Positions 1-6,246 are shown, numbered from the stretch's first letter. The stretch is DNA of 7,544 nt from an uncultured Ruminococcus sp. (GCA_947176685.1 CAMWRL010000084.1:1-7544), one strand, 5' to 3'. Notes: generated by a model from the letters alone, not told the origin. Translations and numbers: made by a program.

Positions 1-105
1 ATATGTATGCATATAAGTTGAGGTAATAGGCTAGAGAATTAGAAGGAAGCCCACCACAGAAAGAACAGAGGTAATAATGAAAGGTAGGTACAGGCCACAG
101 GTGAC
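1..105. other. Broken upstream edge of the helicase gene; no intact gene
   Basis: All three forward frames contain stops here. In the frame of the downstream helicase fragment, codons 88-105 read V-Q-A-T-G-D and run straight into M-K-Q-K-I-Y. This rebuilds helicase motif III (GD..Q.IY), so coding identity reaches at least position 88. A TAG at 85-87, and further in-frame stops at 40-42 and 19-21, cut the frame. The stretch is therefore either decayed coding sequence or the junction with something inserted or deleted. I found no terminal inverted repeat or intron domain that would identify an element. Confidence 0.55.
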
Positions 106-109
106 ATGA
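77..109 (+). CDS. Possible 10-codon leader peptide coupled to the helicase fragment
   Basis: An ATG at 77 sits 5 bases after AGAGG (67-71), a reasonable ribosome binding site. It opens a ten-codon frame (MKGRYRPQVT) whose TGA at 107-109 overlaps the ATG at 106 as ATGA. Such an arrangement could let ribosomes restart on the truncated helicase frame, which otherwise has only AGGTG two bases from its start. A frame this short can easily arise by chance. No known leader peptide is recognised. Confidence 0.2.
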   Translation: MKGRYRPQVT

Positions 110-1710
110 AACAGAAAATATATGATAAAACTACTATCAATGTTGAGAATTTCATTCAATCGTTTATGGGAAATCATATAGAACTGGAATTTACAAATTG
201 TTTTCGTCTTTCTTCAGAACTTGCTTCAAAATTGGGCTTGATATGGAAAAAGAAAATCATCGGCGTGAATAATAATTGTATTGTTGAAAATATGAATGAA
301 GAACGCGTTGTCAAGTTTCTTGCAAATCAGAATCCATCAGATGTTTTATGCCTCGGTGCAAGAACAGGCAGCATGGCAAATGTATTAAATGTACTTGAAA
401 ACGAGTATCCTGACAAATTCAATAAAAGAACAGTATTTGCAAGCATCAAAGACCGTGATTCAACAGGTGCTACTTATCCGAGTCCGACTTCGGCAATATT
501 CACTACATATGACAGCAGCAAGGGACTTGAACGCCCTATATGTATTGTGTTTGACTATACTGAATCATACTGGAAAATAAGAGTAAGCAAACCTCAGCAA
601 TCATATGAAATTCTGAGAAATATATTTTGTGTTGCAGCCAGCAGAGGAAAAAACAGAATCATATTTGTTACAACTGATGAAGAGCAATTATCAGTTCAGA
701 CGCTTTCAGAAAAGACAGAAACTAACACTGTTTTGGAAGACGTTGATATTTCATCAATGTTTGATTTCAAATACAAAGAAAATATTGAGGAATGTTTTTC
801 AAAACTTTCAATATGCAGGTTGAAGTGTTCGGATAACAGAGTTATCAATATCAATGAAAGGGATGAGCTTATTGATCTTTCTCCTTGTATAGGAATATAT
901 CAGGAATCGATGTTTTTCTCGAACTATGATATTAATTCTGAACTCGATTTTGCGTTTTTAACGCATCCTGGTCAGGCTTATTTAAAGGAAAAAATATACA
1001 AACTGTCACTTGAAGAAAAAATACTGTTCCTTGTTTCACTTGAAACAAAGCAGCGAAGATACAGAACTCAGGTAAGCAAAAAACTTGTAACCGAAGACGA
1101 ACAAAATCAGCTTTTTAATCGTTTATCAACAGTATTCAGACGTGATGAAAATATTCAGGTAGAGTGTTCTATTCCGTTTTATGTTAATCCAAATACAAAG
1201 AAGAAGTTTATCGCTCGTGGACTGGCAGATGTGGTGAAAGATGATGTGGTATATGAACTCAAATACGTTTCCCAATTATCACATGAAAATTTTCTGCAAT
1301 GTGCCTGCTATATAATTGCTTTGGGACTAAAGAAGGGGATTTTATGGAATACCAAGGATAACTCTATGTTTGAAATAACGATTCCGAATGTGGAAGATTT
1401 TCTTAATGCAACTGTCAGGGCAATTACCAAAAATCAGATAAAAGAGTATATCCAGCCAAATATTGAATCTTTTGCCAATAACACATCTTCAAACAATAGT
1501 GTTGATGAGTTGACAAGTATTACCATTGATGATAAAAAAATTGCTCTGAACGATAAAGTCTTTCATATCAATCGTGGTGAAGGAATTATCAAAAAAATAT
1601 ACTTCCCAGGAAATTGCTTGTTAATCGCTGTTCAGCATATGAGCAATCCGCCCGAAACAAATACATATGATTTAAAAACGAGCCTTGAAATGGGCTTTAT
1701 AAAAATATGA
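106..1710 (+). CDS. 5'-truncated UvrD-like helicase with PD-(D/E)XK nuclease domain (probable pseudogene)
   Basis: The 534-residue product is the C-terminal half of a superfamily 1 DNA helicase with a nuclease. Visible parts in order: end of motif III at the very start (KQKIY, completed by codons upstream of the ATG); motif IV-like segment near residues 27-44 (TNCFRLS); motif V near 132-150 (TTYDSSKGLE); motif VI near 171-188 (VAASRGKNRIIF). A RecB-type nuclease core follows near 353-402, with D375, E384-x-K386 and Q398-xxx-Y402. A small Tudor-like end near 480-534 (VFH..RGEGII) recalls the UvrD/PcrA tail. Walker A, the DEAD-like motif II and domains 1A/1B are missing, so it cannot be an ATP-driven helicase alone. 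The nuclease core looks intact. The ATG is probably internal to the ancestral gene. The last four bases overlap the next gene. By family, such proteins act in DNA repair or phage defence; which applies here is not shown by the sequence. Confidence 0.8.
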   Translation: MKQKIYDKTTINVENFIQSFMGNHIELEFTNCFRLSSELASKLGLIWKKKIIGVNNNCIVENMNEERVVKFLANQNPSDVLCLGARTGSMANVLNVLENEYPDKFNKRTVFASIKDRDSTGATYPSPTSAIFTTYDSSKGLERPICIVFDYTESYWKIRVSKPQQSYEILRNIFCVAASRGKNRIIFVTTDEEQLSVQTLSEKTETNTVLEDVDISSMFDFKYKENIEECFSKLSICRLKCSDNRVININERDELIDLSPCIGIYQESMFFSNYDINSELDFAFLTHPGQAYLKEKIYKLSLEEKILFLVSLETKQRRYRTQVSKKLVTEDEQNQLFNRLSTVFRRDENIQVECSIPFYVNPNTKKKFIARGLADVVKDDVVYELKYVSQLSHENFLQCACYIIALGLKKGILWNTKDNSMFEITIPNVEDFLNATVRAITKNQIKEYIQPNIESFANNTSSNNSVDELTSITIDDKKIALNDKVFHINRGEGIIKKIYFPGNCLLIAVQHMSNPPETNTYDLKTSLEMGFIKI

Positions 1711-2543
1711 ATATTTGGAATCCGTGGCATGGCTGCCGCAAATACTCTGAGGGCTGCGACCATTGCTATATGTACTACCTTGATGCACAGCGTGACCGTG
1801 ACGGCAGTGAGATATATAAAACAAAAACAAATTTTAATCTTCCGCTGAAAAAGGACAGACAGGGAAATTATAAAATTCAGTCTGGAACATTGCTTCATGT
1901 ATGTATGACTTCTGATTTCTTTCTGGAAGAAGCCGATATATGGAGAAATGAAGTCTGGGATATGATACGTCAGCGGTCTGATGTGGTATTCTGGATTCAA
2001 ACGAAACGTGCGGAGCGTATTGCAGAAAATCTGCCATATGATTGGAATGACGGCTGGGAAAATGTCATTCTGTGCGTAACAACAGAAAATCAAAAGCGTG
2101 CTGATGAAAGACTTCCGATATTGTTGAGTATTCCCGCAAAGCATAAGGCTTTTATGTGTGCGCCGATTCTGTCAGAAATCCATGCAGAAAAGTACCTTGC
2201 AACAGGGCAGTTTGAAAAGGTACTTGCTGACGGCGAAAATTATGACGGAACAAGACCTTGCCGCTACGAATGGATAAAGTCATTGCATGACCAGTGTAAA
2301 AACGCAGATGTGCCGTTTGATTTTATCGGCACAGGAAATATTTTTATCAAAGACGGTAAGGCATACCGTATTTCGAAAGCGTATCAGAAAGTGCAGGCAC
2401 AGCGTTCAGGACTTAGTTATCCATCAGGAAATACGGATATTCCAATGCAGCCTAAATGCAGATTCTGCAAAAGAAAAAACAACTGCAATGGCTGTCATTG
2501 GTGTGGGAAATGCTTGGGAAAGTATGCCAAAAATAACAGATGA
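1707..2543 (+). CDS. DUF5131 (phage Gp37/Gp68-like) protein with cysteine-rich tail
   Basis: The 278-residue product begins WNPWHGC and carries C10, C17 and C20 (CX6CX2C, followed by Y), the three-cysteine signature of the DUF5131/Gp37-Gp68 family, which resembles a radical SAM Fe-S site. Other family-like segments are TSDFF near 68-72, IQTKRAER near 97-104, TTENQKRAD near 125-133 and DGTRPC near 180-185. Function is unknown; radical SAM chemistry is an inference from the cysteines. The tail adds C251, C254, C260, C263, C266 and C269, a second potential metal site. The start is fixed by the ATGA overlap with the helicase-nuclease gene, implying translational coupling and joint function. Members of this family are often found beside a 'three-Cys-motif partner' gene, but none is visible here. 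Confidence 0.85.
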   Translation: MNIWNPWHGCRKYSEGCDHCYMYYLDAQRDRDGSEIYKTKTNFNLPLKKDRQGNYKIQSGTLLHVCMTSDFFLEEADIWRNEVWDMIRQRSDVVFWIQTKRAERIAENLPYDWNDGWENVILCVTTENQKRADERLPILLSIPAKHKAFMCAPILSEIHAEKYLATGQFEKVLADGENYDGTRPCRYEWIKSLHDQCKNADVPFDFIGTGNIFIKDGKAYRISKAYQKVQAQRSGLSYPSGNTDIPMQPKCRFCKRKNNCNGCHWCGKCLGKYAKNNR

Positions 2544-2666
2544 GCAGGATATGACATTTGAAGAAGCACTGCGAACCATATAAATACAGAAGTTGAGATT
2601 GAACGCCCTAAAAAAACAGAAAAAATATTACTCAGGAAAGAAAAAAGTAATACATTAAAAAATTAA
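2524..2666 (+). pseudogene. Probable frameshifted remnant of a third small gene
   Basis: An ATG at 2524 opens inside the end of the DUF5131 gene, 20 bases before that gene's end, and reads MPKITDEQDM then TFEEALRTI before TAA at 2581-2583. If two bases in the ATATA at 2578-2582 are ignored, the frame continues as NTEVEIERPKK, TEKILLRKEK and SNTLKN to TAA at 2664-2666, making about 46 residues. The charged but protein-like text on both sides of the shift suggests a short gene, or the two ends of a deleted one. The sequence is A-rich, and its second half overlaps a possible terminator of the opposite strand, so a chance reading is quite possible. No family is recognised. Confidence 0.3.
2610..2652 (-). 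terminator. Possible Rho-independent terminator of the GH53 gene
   Basis: On the minus strand just after the GH53 stop, TATTACT and AGTAATA (2646-2652 and 2626-2632) can form a 7-bp stem with a 13-base loop. Runs of six and seven T follow (2620-2625 and 2610-2616). The stem has a single G-C pair and is weak; the T-rich tail is good. The position suits the end of the leftward transcript. Confidence 0.4.
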
Positions 2667-4555
2667 TTATGCAAAAATTTTTGTTTCATTAGACACAAAT
2701 CAAAGACATCGAGCCTGTTATCTTCGCAGAAATCTGCCGCTTTCCAGTCGGCAAGTGCTGTATCCGGTACAGCCAAGAGCCATTTCTGGAAAAGAACTAT
2801 ATCGGCTATATCAAATTTACCGTCTGAATTGACATCACCAGCTATTTTCTGTGGTTCAGCAATTGGTTCTATAATAAATTTCTGACCTTCTCCGCCCCAG
2901 TATTCCCACTGACATATATTAGCACCATCGTCCGGACTGATATTATATACATCCAGACAGCCTTTATTGCAGGAAGACGCTGTAAGCAGTGCATATGAAT
3001 CATCGTGATTGCGCCGCAGAATAAATTTTTGAGATGCGTTGCCGTTATAAGGCTTAAGAGAAACATTTGCACCGTTTTCAGTAGAGTTGTCATCAACTGT
3101 CAAAGCTCTGCCGTCAGTCAGACATATGGAATATGTATCGTCATTATTTTTAGTAAGTACCCATGTCTGAGGTTCGCTCTGAACGGCATTTCCGCCTTTT
3201 TCAGCAAGATAAAGCTGACTTCCTGTATTTTTTATTCTGTAAGTGCCGTTTTCAATAACCGTGCCGAAAGGGGAGGGCGGTGTTTTTTTCTGCGGGTAAA
3301 TATTACGGAAAACTTCGAGTGATTCCAATGGTCTGCCGCTGAAATCAAATAAAGCCTGATTATCGTAGGAAGAACCGCCGGCACCGTTTACTGATTTATC
3401 ATATTCTGCGGCGTAATCAGTAGCCCAGCCGGAGCCGTATTTCTTCCACAACTCGCTCTGCTGTTTCCATGAAATATTATTCACACCCAGCCATGCAGGC
3501 TCCCAGTAGAAAACGCCAAGACCTTTATTTCCAACATTTGCAACCGCCTGAAATACGTCTGTAAGGCACTGTGCCTGTCCGTCTACGGATATATCATATC
3601 TGAAAACGGAATTATCTGAATCTGCTGAGACTGCATTTCCGAAAGTATCGCCATCGTCATTTGTGTACGGATATGCAGTTTCGGCAACCATAACATATTT
3701 GTTATATTTGTCGGCTATCTCTTTGAGAACAGCCGTAAGATTTTCGGTAGTTCCGTGCCAGTATGGATAATACGAAGTTGCGAACACATCATAGTCAAGA
3801 TTACATTCATTCATTACCTGTGCATACCATTTATAGTAGCCTGTGGACGGATTAGCAAAGTGATGTGCAATAAGAATTGACCTGTCAAAGTCTCGGACAG
3901 CTTTGTTTCCGCTTGAAAACAAATCGCATATCTTATACATATCTTTTTCACCGCAGAAAAAACTGTTGGTTTCGTTGCCTACCTGAACCATACCGATTTT
4001 TCCTCCGGATTCGGAAATGGTTTGAAGAACCCACGAAGTGTATTTATATATTTCGCCTTTCAGAGTTTCATGGTCATGCTGCTGCCAATATTTAGGTCGT
4101 GTTTGTTTTTCGGGGTCTGCCCAGAAATCGGAATATTGTATATCCACAAGAAGTTTCATATCATATTCAGCCGCACGTTTCCCGATTTCCGCCGCCGTAT
4201 ACAAATCGCAGTTTCCTCCGCCGTAGCTGTTTCCGTCTTTGTCATAAGGCTCGTTCCAGACACGGACTCTGATGTAATTCACGCCATATTCAGAAAGCGT
4301 CTTAAAAATATCCTGTTTTCTGCCGTATTCGTTATAAAACTCAACGCCTGCTTTTTCTATCGCCAATATCGAAGATATATCAACGCCTCTTATCGGTTCT
4401 CCGTCATTCACCGACATATCAAAGCTGTTGAATGTAACAGATTTATCGGCTGCATAAGCTGTATTGTGTAAAGTTTTACCGAACTGGAAGTTATCAGCCG
4501 CCGGTATAATCAGAAAAGCTGATAATATTATGGCTGTAAGTTTTTTTAGTTTCAT
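2663..4555 (-). CDS. GH53 endo-beta-1,4-galactanase with ricin-type trefoil and type I dockerin
   Basis: The 630-residue secreted enzyme should cut beta-1,4-galactan, the backbone of type I arabinogalactan and a pectin side chain. A signal peptide with a KLKK start and hydrophobic core ends near AYA-AD (cleavage after about residue 35). The GH53 catalytic barrel covers about 50-420, with acid/base E195 in QVGNE and nucleophile E292 in VAETAYPY; GVFYWEPAW near 347-355 is typical of the family. A ricin-type beta-trefoil (CBM13-like) follows near 436-565, with three Q-x-W/F repeats (QTW 463, QKF 509, QKF 558), and probably binds sugar. The dockerin near 572-630 has calcium loops starting at D574 and D608; the second loop has C610 where Asn is usual. 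The ribosome site AAGGGGG lies 8 bases before the ATG. It lies 147 bases downstream of the GH5 gene across a hairpin. No frame damage was seen. Confidence 0.93.
   Translation of the reverse strand: MKLKKLTAIILSAFLIIPAADNFQFGKTLHNTAYAADKSVTFNSFDMSVNDGEPIRGVDISSILAIEKAGVEFYNEYGRKQDIFKTLSEYGVNYIRVRVWNEPYDKDGNSYGGGNCDLYTAAEIGKRAAEYDMKLLVDIQYSDFWADPEKQTRPKYWQQHDHETLKGEIYKYTSWVLQTISESGGKIGMVQVGNETNSFFCGEKDMYKICDLFSSGNKAVRDFDRSILIAHHFANPSTGYYKWYAQVMNECNLDYDVFATSYYPYWHGTTENLTAVLKEIADKYNKYVMVAETAYPYTNDDGDTFGNAVSADSDNSVFRYDISVDGQAQCLTDVFQAVANVGNKGLGVFYWEPAWLGVNNISWKQQSELWKKYGSGWATDYAAEYDKSVNGAGGSSYDNQALFDFSGRPLESLEVFRNIYPQKKTPPSPFGTVIENGTYRIKNTGSQLYLAEKGGNAVQSEPQTWVLTKNNDDTYSICLTDGRALTVDDNSTENGANVSLKPYNGNASQKFILRRNHDDSYALLTASSCNKGCLDVYNISPDDGANICQWEYWGGEGQKFIIEPIAEPQKIAGDVNSDGKFDIADIVLFQKWLLAVPDTALADWKAADFCEDNRLDVFDLCLMKQKFLHN
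2666..2839 (-). repeat. Dockerin-coding segment, copy 1 (GH53)
   Basis: This codes for the final 58 residues of the GH53 enzyme and is clearly similar in DNA and protein to the end of the GH5 gene (4706-4879). Shared pieces include the codons for DVN.DG.F.IAD, LFQKWLL/LLQKWLL and WKAAD.CED. It is a homologous module shared by cellulosomal enzymes, not a mobile repeat. Confidence 0.7.
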
Positions 4556-4563
4556 AAGTAATT

Positions 4564-4570
4564 CCCCCTT
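4564..4570 (-). promoter_or_regulatory. Ribosome binding site of the GH53 gene
   Basis: The minus strand reads AAGGGGG eight bases before the ATG at 4555. This supports the start that gives a complete signal peptide. No convincing promoter was found between this site and the hairpin at 4608-4673; TATATA at 4574-4579 and TATTAT nearby lack a matching -35 at the right distance. Confidence 0.6.
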
Positions 4571-4597
4571 TTGTATATAGAAATAATATCACCAATT

Positions 4598-4680
4598 AAA
4601 AAAATTATGCCCGCTTACTGATTTTTCAATATGGCATAAATGTTTTGCCTGTTGAAAACATAGTAATCGGGCAGTTTTTG
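4598..4680. terminator. Long imperfect hairpin with T-runs on both sides (bidirectional terminator or attenuator)
   Basis: Arms 4608-4629 and 4652-4673 pair over 22 positions with 18 matches, including TGCCCG/CGGGCA and TTTTCAA/TTGAAAA. The loop can add GGCA/TGCC. A run of seven A (4598-4604) becomes the T-run for leftward transcripts, and GTTTTTG follows on the plus strand. It stands 30 bases after the GH5 stop and before the GH53 gene. It should end or reduce read-through from GH5, so GH53 either has its own weak promoter or depends on partial read-through. Confidence 0.65.
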
Positions 4681-4702
4681 TTTCAGCTTATATCAGTGTT
4701 TC

Positions 4703-6076
4703 TTAACTTTTGAGCAGAAGCTGCTTCATCATACAAAGGTCGAATACGTCCAGTATGCCGTCTTCGCACAGGTCAGCGGCTTTCCAGTTTTCAAGTGCTG
4801 CGTCCGGTTCAGAAAGAAGCCATTTCTGTAAAAGAACGACATCGGCTATATTGAACTCACCATCTTTGTTTACATCGCCCTGTACAGTTTTTTCTGTATT
4901 TTCTCTGGGTGAGTATTCCTTTCCGCCGATTGCAAAGAGTTTTTTCTGAAGCTCCTGGTCTGCCATTTTACAAGTATCACGGTCATAATGTCCGCCCGGA
5001 GTCGACCACATCACAGGGCAATGTCCACGCTGATATGCTTCTTCGCAGACAGATGACAGAAATCTCTGTACTGAATCCGGCTCTTTGTTTTTGGTAGGAC
5101 AGCCGTATTCGCCTATGATAACAGGAATACCATTATCTGTGAAAGTTGTTTTCAGCATATCCATTTCACTGCGAAGAGAAGCATAATCCTCGTCGCTTCC
5201 CCAAGTCGGTGTTGCCTTGCCCCAGTCTGCGTCCTCTTCCAGAATTGCAAATCCTGCCGGAGAATAGTAATGTACTGAAACTGCCATTCGGTTTGCGGGG
5301 TCGTCAGGCATTTTGAAAAGAGAGTCACAAGTACGGTCTATGCCGGTGTTGTAACCGGAAATCAGCAGATGTCTTTTTGGGTTGTTGCCGCCGGAGCTTC
5401 TTATAGTATCAACAAACGCCTGATTAATTTCATTGCAAAGTGCATAGGATTCTGATTTTCCAGTACCGTCACCCCACGGATTCCATATGCTTTCCCAGCC
5501 AAGTTCTTCATTCTGCGACTCGAATATCAGATAATCGTCATAATCCTTAAAGCTGTCTGCAATCTGTTCCCACATATGAGTGTAGCGTTTCATACTTTCT
5601 TCTTTGTCGTCCGGAAATTTGTTTACCCAGCCGCCGTCCCAGTGGATATTAATTATTACATACAAACCGCTTTCAATAGACCAGTCAACAACCTCATGAA
5701 CTCGTGCATCATATTCGGCATTGATTGTGTATGTACCGTCATGAGCCATCATATTTGACCAAGCTACGGGTATACGCAGAACGCCGAAACCTTCCTTTGC
5801 GATACCCTCAATCATTTCCTTCGTGATTTCGGGACTTCCCCACGCAGTCTCATAGTCTTTTGGTTTGCCTTCGCTCCATTTAGCAATCCAGTCTTCATCA
5901 TACCAGTCCGGACAGGATTCAAATGTATTGCCTAAATTGATGCCGATGCCCATATCCCTGACCAGCTCCATAGTTGAAATGTCACGCATTTCGTCGGCAG
6001 CATATGCTGTTGGCTCAACGCATGTAAGCATCATCAGACCTGTTGATAAAACAGAAATAATCTTTTTCAGCTCCAT
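4703..6076 (-). CDS. GH5 endo-beta-glucanase (cellulase-type) with type I dockerin
   Basis: The 457-residue secreted enzyme should hydrolyse internal beta-1,4-glucan bonds in cellulose or related beta-glucans; the exact substrate cannot be read from the sequence. The signal peptide ends near AYA-AD (cleavage after about residue 26). The GH5 barrel spans about 33-385: GINLGNT near 44, R101 in LRIPVAW, H145 in INIHWDGG, acid/base E190 in FESQNEE, VHYYSP near 268, nucleophile E323 in IIGEYG and W357. The start of the barrel (NLGNT...ETAWG.P..T..MI) looks closest to GH5 subfamily 4, but the NEE after the acid/base is unlike the usual NEP. The dockerin at about 400-457 has loops from D401 and D435, with C437 in the second. 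GGAGGT lies five bases before the ATG. A strong promoter and structured leader precede it, and the regulator gene lies upstream on the same strand. Confidence 0.93.
   Translation of the reverse strand: MELKKIISVLSTGLMMLTCVEPTAYAADEMRDISTMELVRDMGIGINLGNTFESCPDWYDEDWIAKWSEGKPKDYETAWGSPEITKEMIEGIAKEGFGVLRIPVAWSNMMAHDGTYTINAEYDARVHEVVDWSIESGLYVIINIHWDGGWVNKFPDDKEESMKRYTHMWEQIADSFKDYDDYLIFESQNEELGWESIWNPWGDGTGKSESYALCNEINQAFVDTIRSSGGNNPKRHLLISGYNTGIDRTCDSLFKMPDDPANRMAVSVHYYSPAGFAILEEDADWGKATPTWGSDEDYASLRSEMDMLKTTFTDNGIPVIIGEYGCPTKNKEPDSVQRFLSSVCEEAYQRGHCPVMWSTPGGHYDRDTCKMADQELQKKLFAIGGKEYSPRENTEKTVQGDVNKDGEFNIADVVLLQKWLLSEPDAALENWKAADLCEDGILDVFDLCMMKQLLLKS
4706..4879 (-). repeat. Dockerin-coding segment, copy 2 (GH5)
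   Basis: This codes for the last 58 residues of the GH5 enzyme and is the homologous partner of 2666-2839. The two are about 2 kb apart in the same orientation, so recombination between them could in principle delete GH53's catalytic part or swap modules. Confidence 0.7.
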
Positions 6077-6081
6077 AAATT

Positions 6082-6087
6082 ACCTCC
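6082..6087 (-). promoter_or_regulatory. Ribosome binding site of the GH5 gene
   Basis: A perfect GGAGGT on the minus strand lies five bases before the ATG at 6076. It is directly preceded by the palindrome A6T6 (6088-6099). This decides the start, which yields a complete signal peptide. Confidence 0.8.
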
Positions 6088-6115
6088 AAAAAATTTTTTA
6101 ATTATATTCAGGGAA

Positions 6116-6166
6116 ACTGATTAAAGAGTACCTGACGGCTTGATGTACACATAGTATTTAATCAGT
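6116..6166 (-). promoter_or_regulatory. Inverted repeat in the GH5 leader (structured 5' UTR or operator)
   Basis: ACTGATTAAA at 6116-6125 and its exact complement TTTAATCAGT at 6157-6166 form 10-bp arms around 31 bases. Inside, GTAC at 6128-6131 and 6145-6148 can pair to extend the stem around a 13-base loop. It lies in the transcribed leader, about 30 bases before the ribosome binding site. There is no T-run directly after it, so it is not a simple terminator. It fits no riboswitch family I recognise. Confidence 0.5.
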
Positions 6167-6173
6167 GAGTCCT

Positions 6174-6189
6174 TATACAATTCTGTATA
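6174..6189 (-). promoter_or_regulatory. Small hairpin in the GH5 leader
   Basis: TATACA and TGTATA form a 6-bp stem with a four-base loop, seven bases upstream of the larger inverted repeat in the same leader. It may be part of one folded RNA with it. A stem this short and AT-rich is weak alone. Confidence 0.35.
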
Positions 6190-6210
6190 TTCGTGCATAG
6201 CTTTTTTTGT

Positions 6211-6239
6211 ATTATACCACTGATTCCATGTAATGTCAA
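6211..6239 (-). promoter_or_regulatory. Consensus sigma-A promoter for the GH5 gene
   Basis: The minus strand has TTGACA (6234-6239) and TATAAT (6211-6216) separated by exactly 17 bases, with TGG just before the -10 giving an extended -10. Both hexamers match the consensus fully. AT-rich sequence just upstream (6247-6280) may act as an UP element. The predicted start of transcription is near 6204, giving a leader of about 130 nt. A promoter this strong is expected to need repression or another brake. Confidence 0.85.
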
Positions 6240-6246
6240 CCACTGA
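6216..6246. promoter_or_regulatory. Direct repeats ACCACTGA overlapping the GH5 promoter (candidate operator)
   Basis: ACCACTGA occurs at 6216-6223 and 6239-6246, 23 bp apart and so on about the same face of the helix. One copy touches the -10 and the other the -35. AraC-type regulators typically bind direct repeats about two turns apart, and such a gene lies immediately upstream. Overlap with both promoter elements would suit repression or regulated access. That the neighbouring regulator binds here is an inference. Confidence 0.45.

Noticed and set aside
40..87. Amber (TAG) recoding allowing the helicase frame to continue upstream
   Set aside because: Only TAG codons at 40 and 85 fit; a TGA at 19 also breaks the frame, and the translated text upstream of 79 does not resemble helicase sequence.
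1..105. End of a group II intron or insertion sequence disrupting the helicase
   Set aside because: No domain V-like hairpin or terminal inverted repeat could be recognised; the window starts too close to decide.
1632..2144. Minus-strand open frame of 170 codons opposite the DUF5131 gene
   Set aside because: It lies antisense to a well-supported gene with a family signature, has no recognisable domain or ribosome site, and looks like a shadow.
4022..4471. Plus-strand open frame of 149 codons opposite the GH53 gene
   Set aside because: It is antisense to the signal peptide and catalytic barrel of GH53; its composition is that of a mirrored coding frame.
6101..6106. A second TATAAT on the minus strand near the GH5 start
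   Set aside because: There is no -35 at 16-18 bases upstream, and the transcript would begin at or inside the ribosome binding site.
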